Source: Chryseobacterium sp. ZHDP1 | GTDB lineage: Bacteria > Bacteroidota > Bacteroidia > Flavobacteriales > Weeksellaceae | Assembly: GCF_018603435.1 (NCBI RefSeq) | Contig: NZ_CP075682.1 | Location: forward strand, 2,976,001 to 3,040,000 | Direction of reading: 5' to 3' | DNA: 64,000 bases | Shown here: positions 32,322 to 40,844 of the stretch, piece by piece | How positions within the stretch are numbered: position 1 is the first letter of the stretch | How the letters are laid out: the number at the start of each line of letters is the position of its first letter | Position numbers and translations under genes: made by a program | The notes under the pieces: model-generated | What the model was told of the DNA's origin: nothing | The model's input: the letters and a program-made list of their open reading frames with translations, nothing else | The model's database searches: none

Positions 32322-34451
32322 TTAAGATTTTACACTCATATCTGCAATAATATTCATTGCTTCCTGAAGGTAAAGATCTTTCTTAAGATTTTTGATCCAG
32401 ATTTCAGATTTTTTCTTAAAAGCTTCGTCTTTTTTCTCTCTTTCAATTTCGTTCTGATACATCGTAAACTGAAGACCGTTTTCAAATTTCGTTAATGATT
32501 TGAATTTTTCGATCTGCGCTTTTCTCTGCTTCATTACGTCATTGAATTTATTGATATTTAAAGTAATGGTTTCCTCTTTATCCAGTTTTTCTCTCCACTG
32601 AGCAGATTCTAACAACAACTGATATTTTGCATTTTTAGCCATTCTGTCGTTGCTTGCTTTTTCCAATGCCTGAATGTTGAAATAATTAAGCTTCTGGAAA
32701 CTTGTGGAAGGAATTTTATCCCAAGCCAAAGCATAATCGTCATATCTTTCTCCAATCTCCGCATAGGTAAAGAAATCTTTCATCTGAATGTCTGAAACAA
32801 TTCCTTTTCTCTGGGTAGATTCTCCTGTAATTCTGTAGAATTTCTGGATGGTAAGTTTTAAGGATCCGAAATCGTCTTCTGTATTTAAGAATCTGTTCAG
32901 ATCCACAAAAGTCTGTACGGTTCCTTTTCCGAAAGACTGCGGAGAACCGATAATCATTGCTCTTCCGTAATCCTGCATTACTCCTGCTAAGATCTCAGAA
33001 GCTGAAGCAGAAAGTTCGTTCTGCATGATTACCAATGGTCCTGTCCAGATCGGAGTTTCATTTTTATTTTTTAAGGTCTGAATTTTTCCGTTTCCGTCTT
33101 TTACCTGTACATACGGTCCCGCCTGCATGAAAAGTCCCATGATGTCTCCAACTTCCGTTAAAGAACCTCCTCCATTGTTTCTAAGATCCAGAACAATCCC
33201 TTCAATTCCCTGAGCTTTAAGCTTAATGATCTCATTTTTAATATCATCTGAAGCATTTCTTCCGTTAGGATTTTCAAAATCTGCGTTGAAGCTTGGTAAA
33301 TTAATGAAACCGTATTTTTTACCGTTCGGAGAGTTTACGATAATACTTCTCGCGAAAGTATCTTCAATGGCAACTTCTTCACGGATCATGGTTACATCTT
33401 TTATCGTTCCGTCTTTTTTCTGAACCGTTAAAGTAACCGGAGTTCCTTTTTCTCCTCTGATGAGTCTTACGGCTTCATCAGAAAGCATTCCTACGACATT
33501 TACTGCATCTTCTTTCGGTTTAGATTTTACTTTCAAGATTTTATCCCCTTCAGAAAGCTGTTTGGATTTCCATGCCGGAGCGCCTATCGTTAAAGCGCCC
33601 AAATAAAGATTTCCTTTCTTTTCCTGAATGATCGCTCCGATTCCGATTACTTTTCCTGTGAAATTGGTATCAAAATCTTCTTTATCCTTTGGAGAATAAT
33701 AGTTGGTGTGCGGATCGAAAACCTCCGTATAGGCATTCATATACACGGTAAACCAGTCCATTTTCTTTCTCTTTTTGAATCTCGTAAAGGTTTCTTTCAC
33801 AAGATCTTTCACCTCATCGGTTGCTTTTTTGAGCTTCTGATCCGGCGCAAGAGGCTGATATTTTATGGTATCTTTCAGGTTGTATTTCTGTACAGAATCT
33901 TTTTTCTCTTTCTGAGCTTCTTCTTTGCTGTTCATCGATTCTATTTCCTGAAGGATATTATATTTGATGAATTTTTTCCACTCGTTATACTGCTCCTGCT
34001 TGTTTGCAGGAACTTTTTTCATTTTCGGTTCTAAAATAAGCGTTTCATCTTCTTCCAGATTAATCGGCTTGCTGAAAATATCCTGCGTGATTTTATCGAT
34101 CTCGTTTACTCTCTGGTATAATCTGTCGATGGTAAGTTTGTAGAAAGTAAGATCTCCCTGGTTGATGTAATCATCCAGTTTCGTTTCATGCTTCCCGAAT
34201 TCATCCATATCCGATTGAATGAAATATCTTTTTCCCGGATCTACCATCTCAAAATAATGCTTATAAACATCTTTAGAATAGGCATCGTTGATGGGTTTTG
34301 GGCTGTAATGCAAATAAGAAAGTGTATTTTTCACGCTCACCATTATCGTCTGCATCTTTTCGTCATCATTCTTTGGCGAGTTGAAACAAAACATTAGACT
34401 TGTTAATGGAATTAGGAGTAAAAATTTATTTAGCTTAAAATTTTTCCACAT
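32322..34451 (-). CDS. prc: Carboxy-terminal processing protease (S41, Prc/CtpA-like)
   Basis: The 709-residue protein has an N-terminal hydrophobic anchor (LLLIPLTSLMFC, residues 10-21, possibly a lipobox LMFC), a helical region, a PDZ domain near 250-340 (GIGAIIQEKKGNLYLG), and the S41 protease core. The nucleophile is in ELSASASEIL and the lysine in SFGKGTVQ, as in E. coli Prc (682 residues). It degrades misfolded or tagged periplasmic proteins and trims precursors. A TAnnTTTG box lies about 78 bases upstream (34529-34536). Confidence 0.92.
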   Translation of the reverse strand: MWKNFKLNKFLLLIPLTSLMFCFNSPKNDDEKMQTIMVSVKNTLSYLHYSPKPINDAYSKDVYKHYFEMVDPGKRYFIQSDMDEFGKHETKLDDYINQGDLTFYKLTIDRLYQRVNEIDKITQDIFSKPINLEEDETLILEPKMKKVPANKQEQYNEWKKFIKYNILQEIESMNSKEEAQKEKKDSVQKYNLKDTIKYQPLAPDQKLKKATDEVKDLVKETFTRFKKRKKMDWFTVYMNAYTEVFDPHTNYYSPKDKEDFDTNFTGKVIGIGAIIQEKKGNLYLGALTIGAPAWKSKQLSEGDKILKVKSKPKEDAVNVVGMLSDEAVRLIRGEKGTPVTLTVQKKDGTIKDVTMIREEVAIEDTFARSIIVNSPNGKKYGFINLPSFNADFENPNGRNASDDIKNEIIKLKAQGIEGIVLDLRNNGGGSLTEVGDIMGLFMQAGPYVQVKDGNGKIQTLKNKNETPIWTGPLVIMQNELSASASEILAGVMQDYGRAMIIGSPQSFGKGTVQTFVDLNRFLNTEDDFGSLKLTIQKFYRITGESTQRKGIVSDIQMKDFFTYAEIGERYDDYALAWDKIPSTSFQKLNYFNIQALEKASNDRMAKNAKYQLLLESAQWREKLDKEETITLNINKFNDVMKQRKAQIEKFKSLTKFENGLQFTMYQNEIEREKKDEAFKKKSEIWIKNLKKDLYLQEAMNIIADMSVKS

Positions 34452-34528
34452 AAATCTGTAATGTATTTTATTAATTTTAAAAAAGTATTGTAATAAGTAG
34501 TTATTTTTTATTCTCCGTTACAAACTAT

Positions 34529-34536
34529 CAAATTTA
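34529..34536 (-). promoter_or_regulatory. -7 box for the tail-specific protease gene
   Basis: The minus strand reads TAAATTTG, a TAnnTTTG match, about 78 bases upstream of the start codon. Confidence 0.4.
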
Positions 34537-34706
34537 ATACCTTATTTCTAAATATCTGTTACTTTTAAGGAATTTTATTAAGATCAGGATTTATCTTAAT
34601 TTTTACTGTTGAAAGTAGGGTTTAAAAGCTCAAAAATTCAAAAACCATTATTTCACACTCCAAAATATTTAAACCCAAAGTTTTTTCCGCAGAAAGTCTT
34701 TTATAG

Positions 34707-34714
34707 TATATTTG
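34707..34714 (+). promoter_or_regulatory. -7 box for surE
   Basis: TATATTTG matches TAnnTTTG and lies 19 bases before the surE start codon. Confidence 0.65.
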
Positions 34715-34733
34715 TTACAATTAAAAAATTTAT

Positions 34734-35504
34734 ATGGAAAGACCACTTATTCTGGTTACGAATGACGACGGAATTACAGCACCGGGAATCAGAAATCTTA
34801 TCAGTTTTATGAACGAAATCGGAGAAGTAGTTGTTGTAGCACCCAATTCTCCGCAAAGCGGTAAAGGTCATGCGATTACCATAAACTCTACTTTAAGTTA
34901 CGAAGAAGTACATCTCGACGGTCCGCAAAAGGATTTTTCTTGCAGCGGAACTCCTGTTGACTGTGTAAAAATGGCTCTTGATAAAATTCTTCCGCGAAGA
35001 CCGGACATTGTGGTTTCAGGAATCAACCACGGAGCGAACTCATCCATTAATGTGATTTATTCGGGAACGATGTCTGCTGCGGTAGAAGCGGGTGTGGAAA
35101 GTCTTCCTGCTATCGGATTTTCTTTGCTGGATTTCAGTTGGGAAGCCGATTTTACGCAGGCAAAAGAATACATTCAGAATATTGTGAAAAGAACTCTGGA
35201 AAACCCTATGCCGAAAGGAATTGTATTAAATGTAAATATTCCGAAACTTCCGAAAGAGGAAATAAAAGGGGTGAAAGTCTGCAAACAGGCACACGCAAAA
35301 TGGGAAGAAAGCTTTGATGAAAGGGTAAATCCTCACGGAAAAAAATATTACTGGCTGACCGGATATTTCAACAATATGGACGAATCTGAAGATGCTGATG
35401 AAACCGCTTTGGCAAACGGATATATTTCTATTGTTCCGGTGAAATTCGATCTTACAGCTTACGAGTATATGAATACGCTGAATGAAGTGATGAAGTTTGA
35501 TTAA
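34734..35504 (+). CDS. surE: 5'/3'-nucleotidase SurE
   Basis: The metal-binding signature TNDDGITAPGI (DD near residues 10-11), PNSPQSGKGHAITI, SCSGTPVDC and SGINHGANSS are all present in a 256-residue protein, the usual SurE length. It removes phosphate from nucleoside monophosphates and polyphosphate and helps stationary-phase survival. In many bacteria surE neighbours pcm; no pcm is here. It is a single gene with a short leader. Confidence 0.95.
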   Translation: MERPLILVTNDDGITAPGIRNLISFMNEIGEVVVVAPNSPQSGKGHAITINSTLSYEEVHLDGPQKDFSCSGTPVDCVKMALDKILPRRPDIVVSGINHGANSSINVIYSGTMSAAVEAGVESLPAIGFSLLDFSWEADFTQAKEYIQNIVKRTLENPMPKGIVLNVNIPKLPKEEIKGVKVCKQAHAKWEESFDERVNPHGKKYYWLTGYFNNMDESEDADETALANGYISIVPVKFDLTAYEYMNTLNEVMKFD

Positions 35505-35531
35505 ACATAAATATTGAGGCGTAAATTTTTT

Positions 35532-36023
35532 TTACGCCTTATTTTTTGCAATAGAAACTCTTACACCGAATAAAATTCTAATCATATCAAAGACGGAAAA
35601 TCTTATGTATTGATATTCTGTTAGATTAAGTTCTTTTTTAAGATCAATATAATTGGAATAATCAAAACTTGAAATTCTTTCTACCACTCTATTATCTTTA
35701 ACAAGATATAAAACATTGTACGACTGATATTTGGCTCTTTCCCTTTTTTCAAAACAAAAATCTAGATCATCTATCTTAATTGTTTCAGTTTTAAAAAATT
35801 TTTTACAGATAATCATACCATCAGTTATTATAATTTTTGTATGAATTTTAAAGAAAAAATTCCAAAATAAAATCAATGCTGAAACAAAAAAAATATCTCT
35901 CAGAATATATAATATCTTAAAACTTCTAAAATCATCTATAATAATGAAAGTAAAGACTATTGTAGATAAAAACGTTAAAAAATATACGATCATGAATGAT
36001 TCGATATTAATCCTTGATCTCAT
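35532..36023 (-). CDS. Membrane protein with a PH-like domain
   Basis: This 163-residue protein has two membrane helices (IVYFLTFLSTIVFTFIII and IFFVSALILFWNFFF) and then a beta-rich segment TKIIITDGMIICKKFF, IKIDDLDFCFEKRE, which looks like a bacterial PH-like domain. It starts 11 bases after the radical SAM gene and is the last gene of a five-gene operon. It has no recognised catalytic motif. It may help anchor or regulate the upstream enzymes at the membrane; that is inference from operon membership. Confidence 0.6.
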   Translation of the reverse strand: MRSRINIESFMIVYFLTFLSTIVFTFIIIDDFRSFKILYILRDIFFVSALILFWNFFFKIHTKIIITDGMIICKKFFKTETIKIDDLDFCFEKRERAKYQSYNVLYLVKDNRVVERISSFDYSNYIDLKKELNLTEYQYIRFSVFDMIRILFGVRVSIAKNKA

Positions 36024-36034
36024 TCTTTAATGTC

Positions 36035-37438
36035 TTAAAATAAAACTCTATCCTCTTTCCTCAATTCCTCCAGATATTTGCTTTTATCATCGCGGTAAAA
36101 TAAATTCATAGTTTCGAAAGGAATCATTTTCAGGTCTTTATTTACGATGTGAACACAGGATTTTTTCACAGCACGGACATCAAAATCATGCGCATCCATA
36201 AAGTTCATGATGATGATTCTGAACAGGTTATCATAATCCAGATTGGGTGCGGAAACGTCAGGAAGACAGCACAATAACTGATTAACTTTAGGTTTTACTT
36301 TATCTACAGAAATTCCGGTGCTGAAAATATCCAGAAGCTGCATCTGCAATCCGGTATCCTGTTCGTAAACAATGGTATTCCGGGTTTCATTGTTCAGTAA
36401 ATCAGCAGGATTAATGTATCGTGTTAAAGGAATCGTTTCGCCTTCCAGTTTCAGAATATATCCCATTGCCAAAGCATCCGGATTGCATGGAACCGGAATG
36501 ATATCGTCCGAATTCAGCAGCGGAAACTGATTGAGAATTTCCTGTCTTACTTCGGTTAAAGTAATTTTTTCATGAGCAGAATCTTCGCGGTTTCTTCCTG
36601 CAATTTCTACTGGCTGAAAAGTAATTCCGCGGACGCATTTCTGTTTCAGTGCAAAATCAATGATTTTTCCGATTTCGTCAATATTTTTATCTTTCTGAAG
36701 AACAATGACGAGGGTAGTCGAAAGATTTAAAGCATTCAATTTCTCTAAAGCTTTCATTCGTACGTCTGTTAAATCTTTTCCTCTGAAATCTTCCAGAACT
36801 TCCGGTTTAAAGGAATCAAACTGAAGGTAAATTTCAAATTCCGGAGCGTACGTTGCCAGTTTTTCGGCAAAACCGGGATCATTGGCAATTCTTACCCCGT
36901 TCGTATTCAGCATTAAATGTTTAATGGGTTTCGACTTCGCAATATCCATGATTTTGAAAAATTCCGGATGAATTGTCGGCTCTCCTCCACTGATCTGAAC
37001 GACATCCGGCTCGCCTTCATTTTTAACGATCACATCAAACATCACTTCAATCTCCTCCAGACTTCTGTGGCTTCCGTAATGCGGTGAAGACATTGCGTAA
37101 CAGGTGGGACAGGTAAGATTGCACCGATCTGTTACTTCCACAATGGAAAGGCAGCTATGTTGCTCATGATCAACGCATAAACCACAATCGTAAGGACAGC
37201 CAAATTCTACATCGGTTCCAAAATGATGGGGCATTTCAGAAGCTTTATTGTAATTTCTGATGTTTTTATAATACTGAACATCTGAAGCAATTTTAGTTTT
37301 GAAAAATCCGTGATCCGGACATCTTTTCGTCATAAAAACTGCTTCATCTTCAATAATGATCTTTGCTCCCACTCTTTTCAGACATTCGGGACAAAGACTT
37401 ATGGTATAATCGTAATACGTATAATTTCTTACTGGCAT
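36035..37438 (-). CDS. Radical SAM enzyme, COG1964-type (distantly Tes/MJ0619-like)
   Basis: The ATG at 37438 (MPVRNYTYYDYTISLCPEC) fits the family N-terminus. Cysteines C16, C19 and C40 form a zinc-ribbon-like site. C81, C85 and C88 (CPYDCGLC) and the radical SAM CNLTCPTC (C106, C110, C113) follow. SGGEPTIHPEF marks the barrel core. This layout matches COG1964, related to archaeal tetraether synthase and pterin methyltransferases. It is coupled by a 13-base gap to two tiny membrane proteins and an Lgt-like gene. Together these suggest modification of a lipid or isoprenoid; the substrate is unproven. Confidence 0.8.
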   Translation of the reverse strand: MPVRNYTYYDYTISLCPECLKRVGAKIIIEDEAVFMTKRCPDHGFFKTKIASDVQYYKNIRNYNKASEMPHHFGTDVEFGCPYDCGLCVDHEQHSCLSIVEVTDRCNLTCPTCYAMSSPHYGSHRSLEEIEVMFDVIVKNEGEPDVVQISGGEPTIHPEFFKIMDIAKSKPIKHLMLNTNGVRIANDPGFAEKLATYAPEFEIYLQFDSFKPEVLEDFRGKDLTDVRMKALEKLNALNLSTTLVIVLQKDKNIDEIGKIIDFALKQKCVRGITFQPVEIAGRNREDSAHEKITLTEVRQEILNQFPLLNSDDIIPVPCNPDALAMGYILKLEGETIPLTRYINPADLLNNETRNTIVYEQDTGLQMQLLDIFSTGISVDKVKPKVNQLLCCLPDVSAPNLDYDNLFRIIIMNFMDAHDFDVRAVKKSCVHIVNKDLKMIPFETMNLFYRDDKSKYLEELRKEDRVLF

Positions 37439-37451
37439 AATAATTTTTAAT

Positions 37452-37658
37452 TTATAAAACTCCTCCGCAAATAATTCCACTAATTATCAAACAGATAAGC
37501 ATGGAAATAGTGACAGTCTGCCAAAATTGTTTCTTTGAAAAATTTTCATTCTTCCAATGAAAAATAGCTTCGGTAATTTTTCCCACTAGGTATGAAATCC
37601 CAAAAATAATTCCTCCGAATATAAAAAGTGCTGTTATTATTGAAATCAACAAATCCAT
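37452..37658 (-). CDS. Small two-helix membrane protein (tandem paralog 2)
   Basis: The 68-residue protein has one N-terminal and one C-terminal membrane helix separated by the basic WKNENFSKKQFWQTVTISM and ends SGIICGGVL. It is clearly homologous to the preceding gene's product: both have W-N-E, F-S-x-x-Q-F-W-x-T-V-x-I-S-M-L and I-S-G-x-x-C-G-G. It lies 12 bases after its paralog and 13 before the radical SAM gene. Function unknown; possibly a partner subunit of the membrane enzymes in the operon. Confidence 0.65.
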   Translation of the reverse strand: MDLLISIITALFIFGGIIFGISYLVGKITEAIFHWKNENFSKKQFWQTVTISMLICLIISGIICGGVL

Positions 37659-37670
37659 TCTTAACTGTTT

Positions 37671-37904
37671 TTACATTCCACCACAAACAAAACCACTGAT
37701 CAATCCGCCAACAAGCATGGAAATCAGAACAGTCATCCAAAACTGACCGGTTGAAAATTTTCTTTCATTATTCCATTCGTAAATAACTTTTGTAATTACA
37801 GCAACAACAAGCGATATCATCAATAATACAAAGACAATAATCCCGATAATTATTACAACAAGACCACCAAGATCTCCGACTTCAAGAAATGTGAGTAATT
37901 TCAT
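37671..37904 (-). CDS. Small two-helix membrane protein (tandem paralog 1)
   Basis: The 77-residue protein has a long hydrophobic helix (GGLVVIIIGIIVFVLLMISLV in part) then WNNERKFSTGQFWMTVLISML and a C-terminal SGFVCGGM. It is paralogous to the next gene. It starts 10 bases after the Lgt-like gene stop. Too small for an enzyme; probably a membrane subunit or regulator. Not recognised as any described family. Confidence 0.65.
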   Translation of the reverse strand: MKLLTFLEVGDLGGLVVIIIGIIVFVLLMISLVVAVITKVIYEWNNERKFSTGQFWMTVLISMLVGGLISGFVCGGM

Positions 37905-37914
37905 GATTTGATAT

Positions 37915-38661
37915 TTAAAGTGAAGTTACAAATTTTGTTTTTCTCAATTTTAAGAAATAATAGAAAATTACAGCTATACAAACAAGCTGTATGGTTCCTA
38001 AATTTCCTAAAATTTCTACTCTCGGCTTGATGAAGTCCAGCAACAGCCGGAAGCTAAAATAACTGACCATAAACAACTGAAAAACGAAACCTGAAGGATA
38101 TTTTTTTGTATTCTGGATAACTTTTAAAACGATCCATAAAAGAATGAGAAACGCTATTTCATATAATGCCACAGGATGTCTGAGAAATTGGTCTCCCAGA
38201 TGCATTCCGAAAATAAAATCAGTAGGAATTCCGTATGTTTCTTCATGAATTCCGGTAAGAAAGCAGCCGATTCTGCCAATAATCATTGCTAAGATCAGTG
38301 GATAGACAATCAAATCTCCGGTACTTTCTTTATGCCCGACAATTTTTTTTGCCCATTCAACGCCAATTAAGCCAAAAGCCAATCCTCCAACAATTGTATT
38401 ATTTGTCCAGATGGTTTTCAGATCAAAATGCTCTAAAAGTCTGATGGGGTTTTCGAGATTTCCAATTAATTTTGATCCGATTAATGCTCCCGCAGTTGCG
38501 CCAATTAATACAGCTGCCGAAGTATTGAAAGACATTTTCTCTTTCGATTTTTGTTTTAGATAAAAATAAAACCGCATTCCGATAAAAATTCCTGCCGCTT
38601 CAAACAGCGGATGAGCGAGAATAGTTTTACCAAATAGGTGAAAGGTCACAGGAAATTCCAT
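37915..38661 (-). CDS. Lgt-like diacylglyceryl transferase paralog
   Basis: This 248-residue protein has seven membrane helices. The Lgt signature appears as GRIGCFLTG followed by EETYG, matching GRIGNFING-x-YG but with a cysteine for the first asparagine and two extra residues. Lgt moves a diacylglyceryl group from phosphatidylglycerol to prelipoproteins. The divergent signature and its place in an operon with a radical SAM enzyme suggest a specialised acceptor, probably a lipid or prenyl compound, and not housekeeping Lgt. A housekeeping copy is expected elsewhere in the genome. A TACTTTTG box lies within 13 bases upstream. Confidence 0.78.
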   Translation of the reverse strand: MEFPVTFHLFGKTILAHPLFEAAGIFIGMRFYFYLKQKSKEKMSFNTSAAVLIGATAGALIGSKLIGNLENPIRLLEHFDLKTIWTNNTIVGGLAFGLIGVEWAKKIVGHKESTGDLIVYPLILAMIIGRIGCFLTGIHEETYGIPTDFIFGMHLGDQFLRHPVALYEIAFLILLWIVLKVIQNTKKYPSGFVFQLFMVSYFSFRLLLDFIKPRVEILGNLGTIQLVCIAVIFYYFLKLRKTKFVTSL

Positions 38662-39062
38662 GGTTTCAAAAGTATTGTTTTTAATTAAAACTTATTCGAA
38701 TTTCTTTAAATTTTATATGTGGTTCTTTTGTCTTGAAACAAAAGAACGAAAAGTTCAAGACTTTGAATCTGAATGCTAAAAATTAAAATTCATTCCTAAA
38801 ATTCCCAAAACTTGCGCGAATTCAATTGGGGTCTTTTGATTAAAAATTTGCCCCGCGCTTCAAACAGTGGGAATTTTTTAACGAAATAAATTGTAATTTT
38901 CTTAACGCTTCAGCTTCATATGTCGATTTTTCTGATCGTATTTATGATTTAGTTAGCTTTTAAATAAAGGTTCAAATTGTATTAAATAATTTATAAAATC
39001 CTTTTAAATAAAGATTAGAATCAATCTTTTTCATAAATTTAATTAAAATAATTATCCGAATT
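38662..39062. other. Gene-free spacer between divergent operons
   Basis: About 400 bases hold a 10-bp hairpin GTTCTTTTGT/ACAAAAGAAC (38722-38731, 38738-38747), a stretch around 38780-38890 that looks like a recurrent Chryseobacterium intergenic repeat, and the promoter regions of both flanking operons. No gene is seen. Confidence 0.5.
38722..38747. repeat. Hairpin within an intergenic repeat
   Basis: GTTCTTTTGT and ACAAAAGAAC form a perfect 10-bp stem around CTTGAA. It is followed by a region with the appearance of a dispersed repeat. Role unknown. Confidence 0.5.
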
Positions 39063-40103
39063 ATGAGAATAGAATATGATATTAAACTGGGTTTTAAGGA
39101 TGTAATGTTCCGTCCGAAACGTTCTACCCTGAAATCCCGTTCTGAAGTTGATCTGGAAAGAGAATTTACCTTTAAACACACCCGAAAAAAATGGAAAGGC
39201 GTTCCTGTGATTGCTGCCAATATGGATACAGTGGGAACATTTGAAATGGCGGTGGAACTGGCAAAAGAAAAAATCATCACAGCGGTTCATAAGCATTATT
39301 CCGTGGAAGAATGGTCAGATTTTTTAAATTCTCAGCCGGAAAACATTTATCAGTATATCGCATTAAGCACGGGAACCGGAAAAGCAGACGAAGAAAAGAT
39401 AAAAACCATCCTCGATCTGCATCCTAAAATCGAGTTTCTCTGCATTGATGTAGCCAATGGTTATTCTGAGCATTTTGTGGAATTTGTGAAGAAGGCAAGG
39501 GCAAATTTCCCGGATAAAATTATCATTGCGGGAAATGTTGTAACCGGAGAAATGGTGGAAGAGCTTATTTTAGTCGGCGCAGATATCATTAAAGTCGGGA
39601 TTGGTCCCGGTTCGGTTTGTACAACGAGAGTGAAAACCGGAGTGGGATATCCTCAACTTTCGGCAATTATAGAATGTTCTGATGCAGCACATGGTTTAGG
39701 AGGTCATATTATCGCGGATGGCGGCTGTAAAGTTCCGGGAGATGTGGCGAAAGCTTTTGGCGGCGGTGCAGATTTTGTGATGCTGGGCGGAATGTTTGCA
39801 GGACACGATGAAAGCGGTGGCGAAATGGTGGAAGAAAACGGTAAAAAATACAGACTTTTTTACGGAATGAGCTCAAAAACAGCCATGGATAAACATTCGG
39901 GAGGTGTTGCAGAATACCGTGCTTCGGAGGGAAAAACCGTAAAAGTAGCTTACAAAGGTCCGGTTCTGGAAACGGTAAAAGATATTTTAGGCGGCGTTCG
40001 TTCTACCTGTACTTATGTGGGGGCTTCAAAACTGAAAGAGCTGTCGAAAAGAACTACGTTCATCAGAGTACAGGAGCAGGAAAATCAGATATTTAAAGAG
40101 TAA
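39063..40103 (+). CDS. guaC: GMP reductase
   Basis: The 346-residue protein has the IMPDH/GMPR barrel with [10 protein letters not shown], and the catalytic cysteine loop [27 protein letters not shown] and [12 protein letters not shown] follow. The length and lack of CBS domains make it GMP reductase and not IMP dehydrogenase. It converts GMP to IMP and ammonia with NADPH in purine salvage. It is followed after three bases by a gene starting with TTG. Confidence 0.93.
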   Translation: MRIEYDIKLGFKDVMFRPKRSTLKSRSEVDLEREFTFKHTRKKWKGVPVIAANMDTVGTFEMAVELAKEKIITAVHKHYSVEEWSDFLNSQPENIYQYIALSTGTGKADEEKIKTILDLHPKIEFLCIDVANGYSEHFVEFVKKARANFPDKIIIAGNVVTGEMVEELILVGADIIKVGIGPGSVCTTRVKTGVGYPQLSAIIECSDAAHGLGGHIIADGGCKVPGDVAKAFGGGADFVMLGGMFAGHDESGGEMVEENGKKYRLFYGMSSKTAMDKHSGGVAEYRASEGKTVKVAYKGPVLETVKDILGGVRSTCTYVGASKLKELSKRTTFIRVQEQENQIFKE

Positions 40104-40106
40104 CAA

Positions 40107-40841
40107 TTGAACAAAATATTTAACATTACAAACGGTGATTGTCTCGCTGAACAATTGAAGGAAACAACAATTTCCGGCGAGATGATTATTTGTAGAGAAG
40201 CTTTAGTTACAGGTTCTTTACAGGCTGAAAATCTGGATGTTTTCTGGAAAGTAAGATCAGAATTTATTGCTGAAAATTATGGTGATACAAAAGAAAATTA
40301 TTACCGTAAAGTGGTTTCAGAATTCAATAAAATAATGCAGATTCCGGAAGATTCTGAGGTACATCTTTGGTTTGAAGATGATCTTTTTTGTCAGGTTAAT
40401 ATGTGGTTTTGCTTAACGCTGATTCCGAAGGATAAAAATATCAACATCTACAGGATTTTTCCAAAATCATCGAAAGAAAGCCAATGGAAAGGGTTTTCGG
40501 ATTCTGACCGTTTTGATTTGGAAGAAACATTAACCTCAAGAGTTTTATTTAAACAAAAGGATCTTGAATTGGGGCTGAATTTATGGGAAGCTTATCAAAG
40601 TAATCATCAAAATAAATTAAAGCAACTTTCTGAAATTCAATCTGATTGCTTTCATTTTTTACCTGAATTGATCGCAACTTATCAAAACATTAATCCTGAA
40701 GTTTTTATTCAAAATTTAATCCTGAACGGTATAACAGATTTTAGTGAGGTGTTTGAAAAGTTCCGTGAGAAGCTGGGAATTTTCGGATTCGGAGATTTGC
40801 AGGTAAAGCTTATTTATGATAAAGTTTTTCAGGAAAAATAG
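40107..40841 (+). CDS. DUF1835 domain-containing protein
   Basis: It starts with a TTG three bases after the guaC stop codon; no ATG is available near the conserved start. The 244-residue protein begins KIFNITNGDCLAEQL, the DUF1835 hallmark N-G-D with the flanking pattern. ICREALVTG and VHLWFEDDLFCQVNMWF follow. DUF1835 proteins are of unknown function and resemble a Rossmann-like enzyme fold. Coupling to guaC suggests co-expression, though a purine link is not shown. Confidence 0.78.
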   Translation: MNKIFNITNGDCLAEQLKETTISGEMIICREALVTGSLQAENLDVFWKVRSEFIAENYGDTKENYYRKVVSEFNKIMQIPEDSEVHLWFEDDLFCQVNMWFCLTLIPKDKNINIYRIFPKSSKESQWKGFSDSDRFDLEETLTSRVLFKQKDLELGLNLWEAYQSNHQNKLKQLSEIQSDCFHFLPELIATYQNINPEVFIQNLILNGITDFSEVFEKFREKLGIFGFGDLQVKLIYDKVFQEK

Positions 40842-40844
40842 CGC

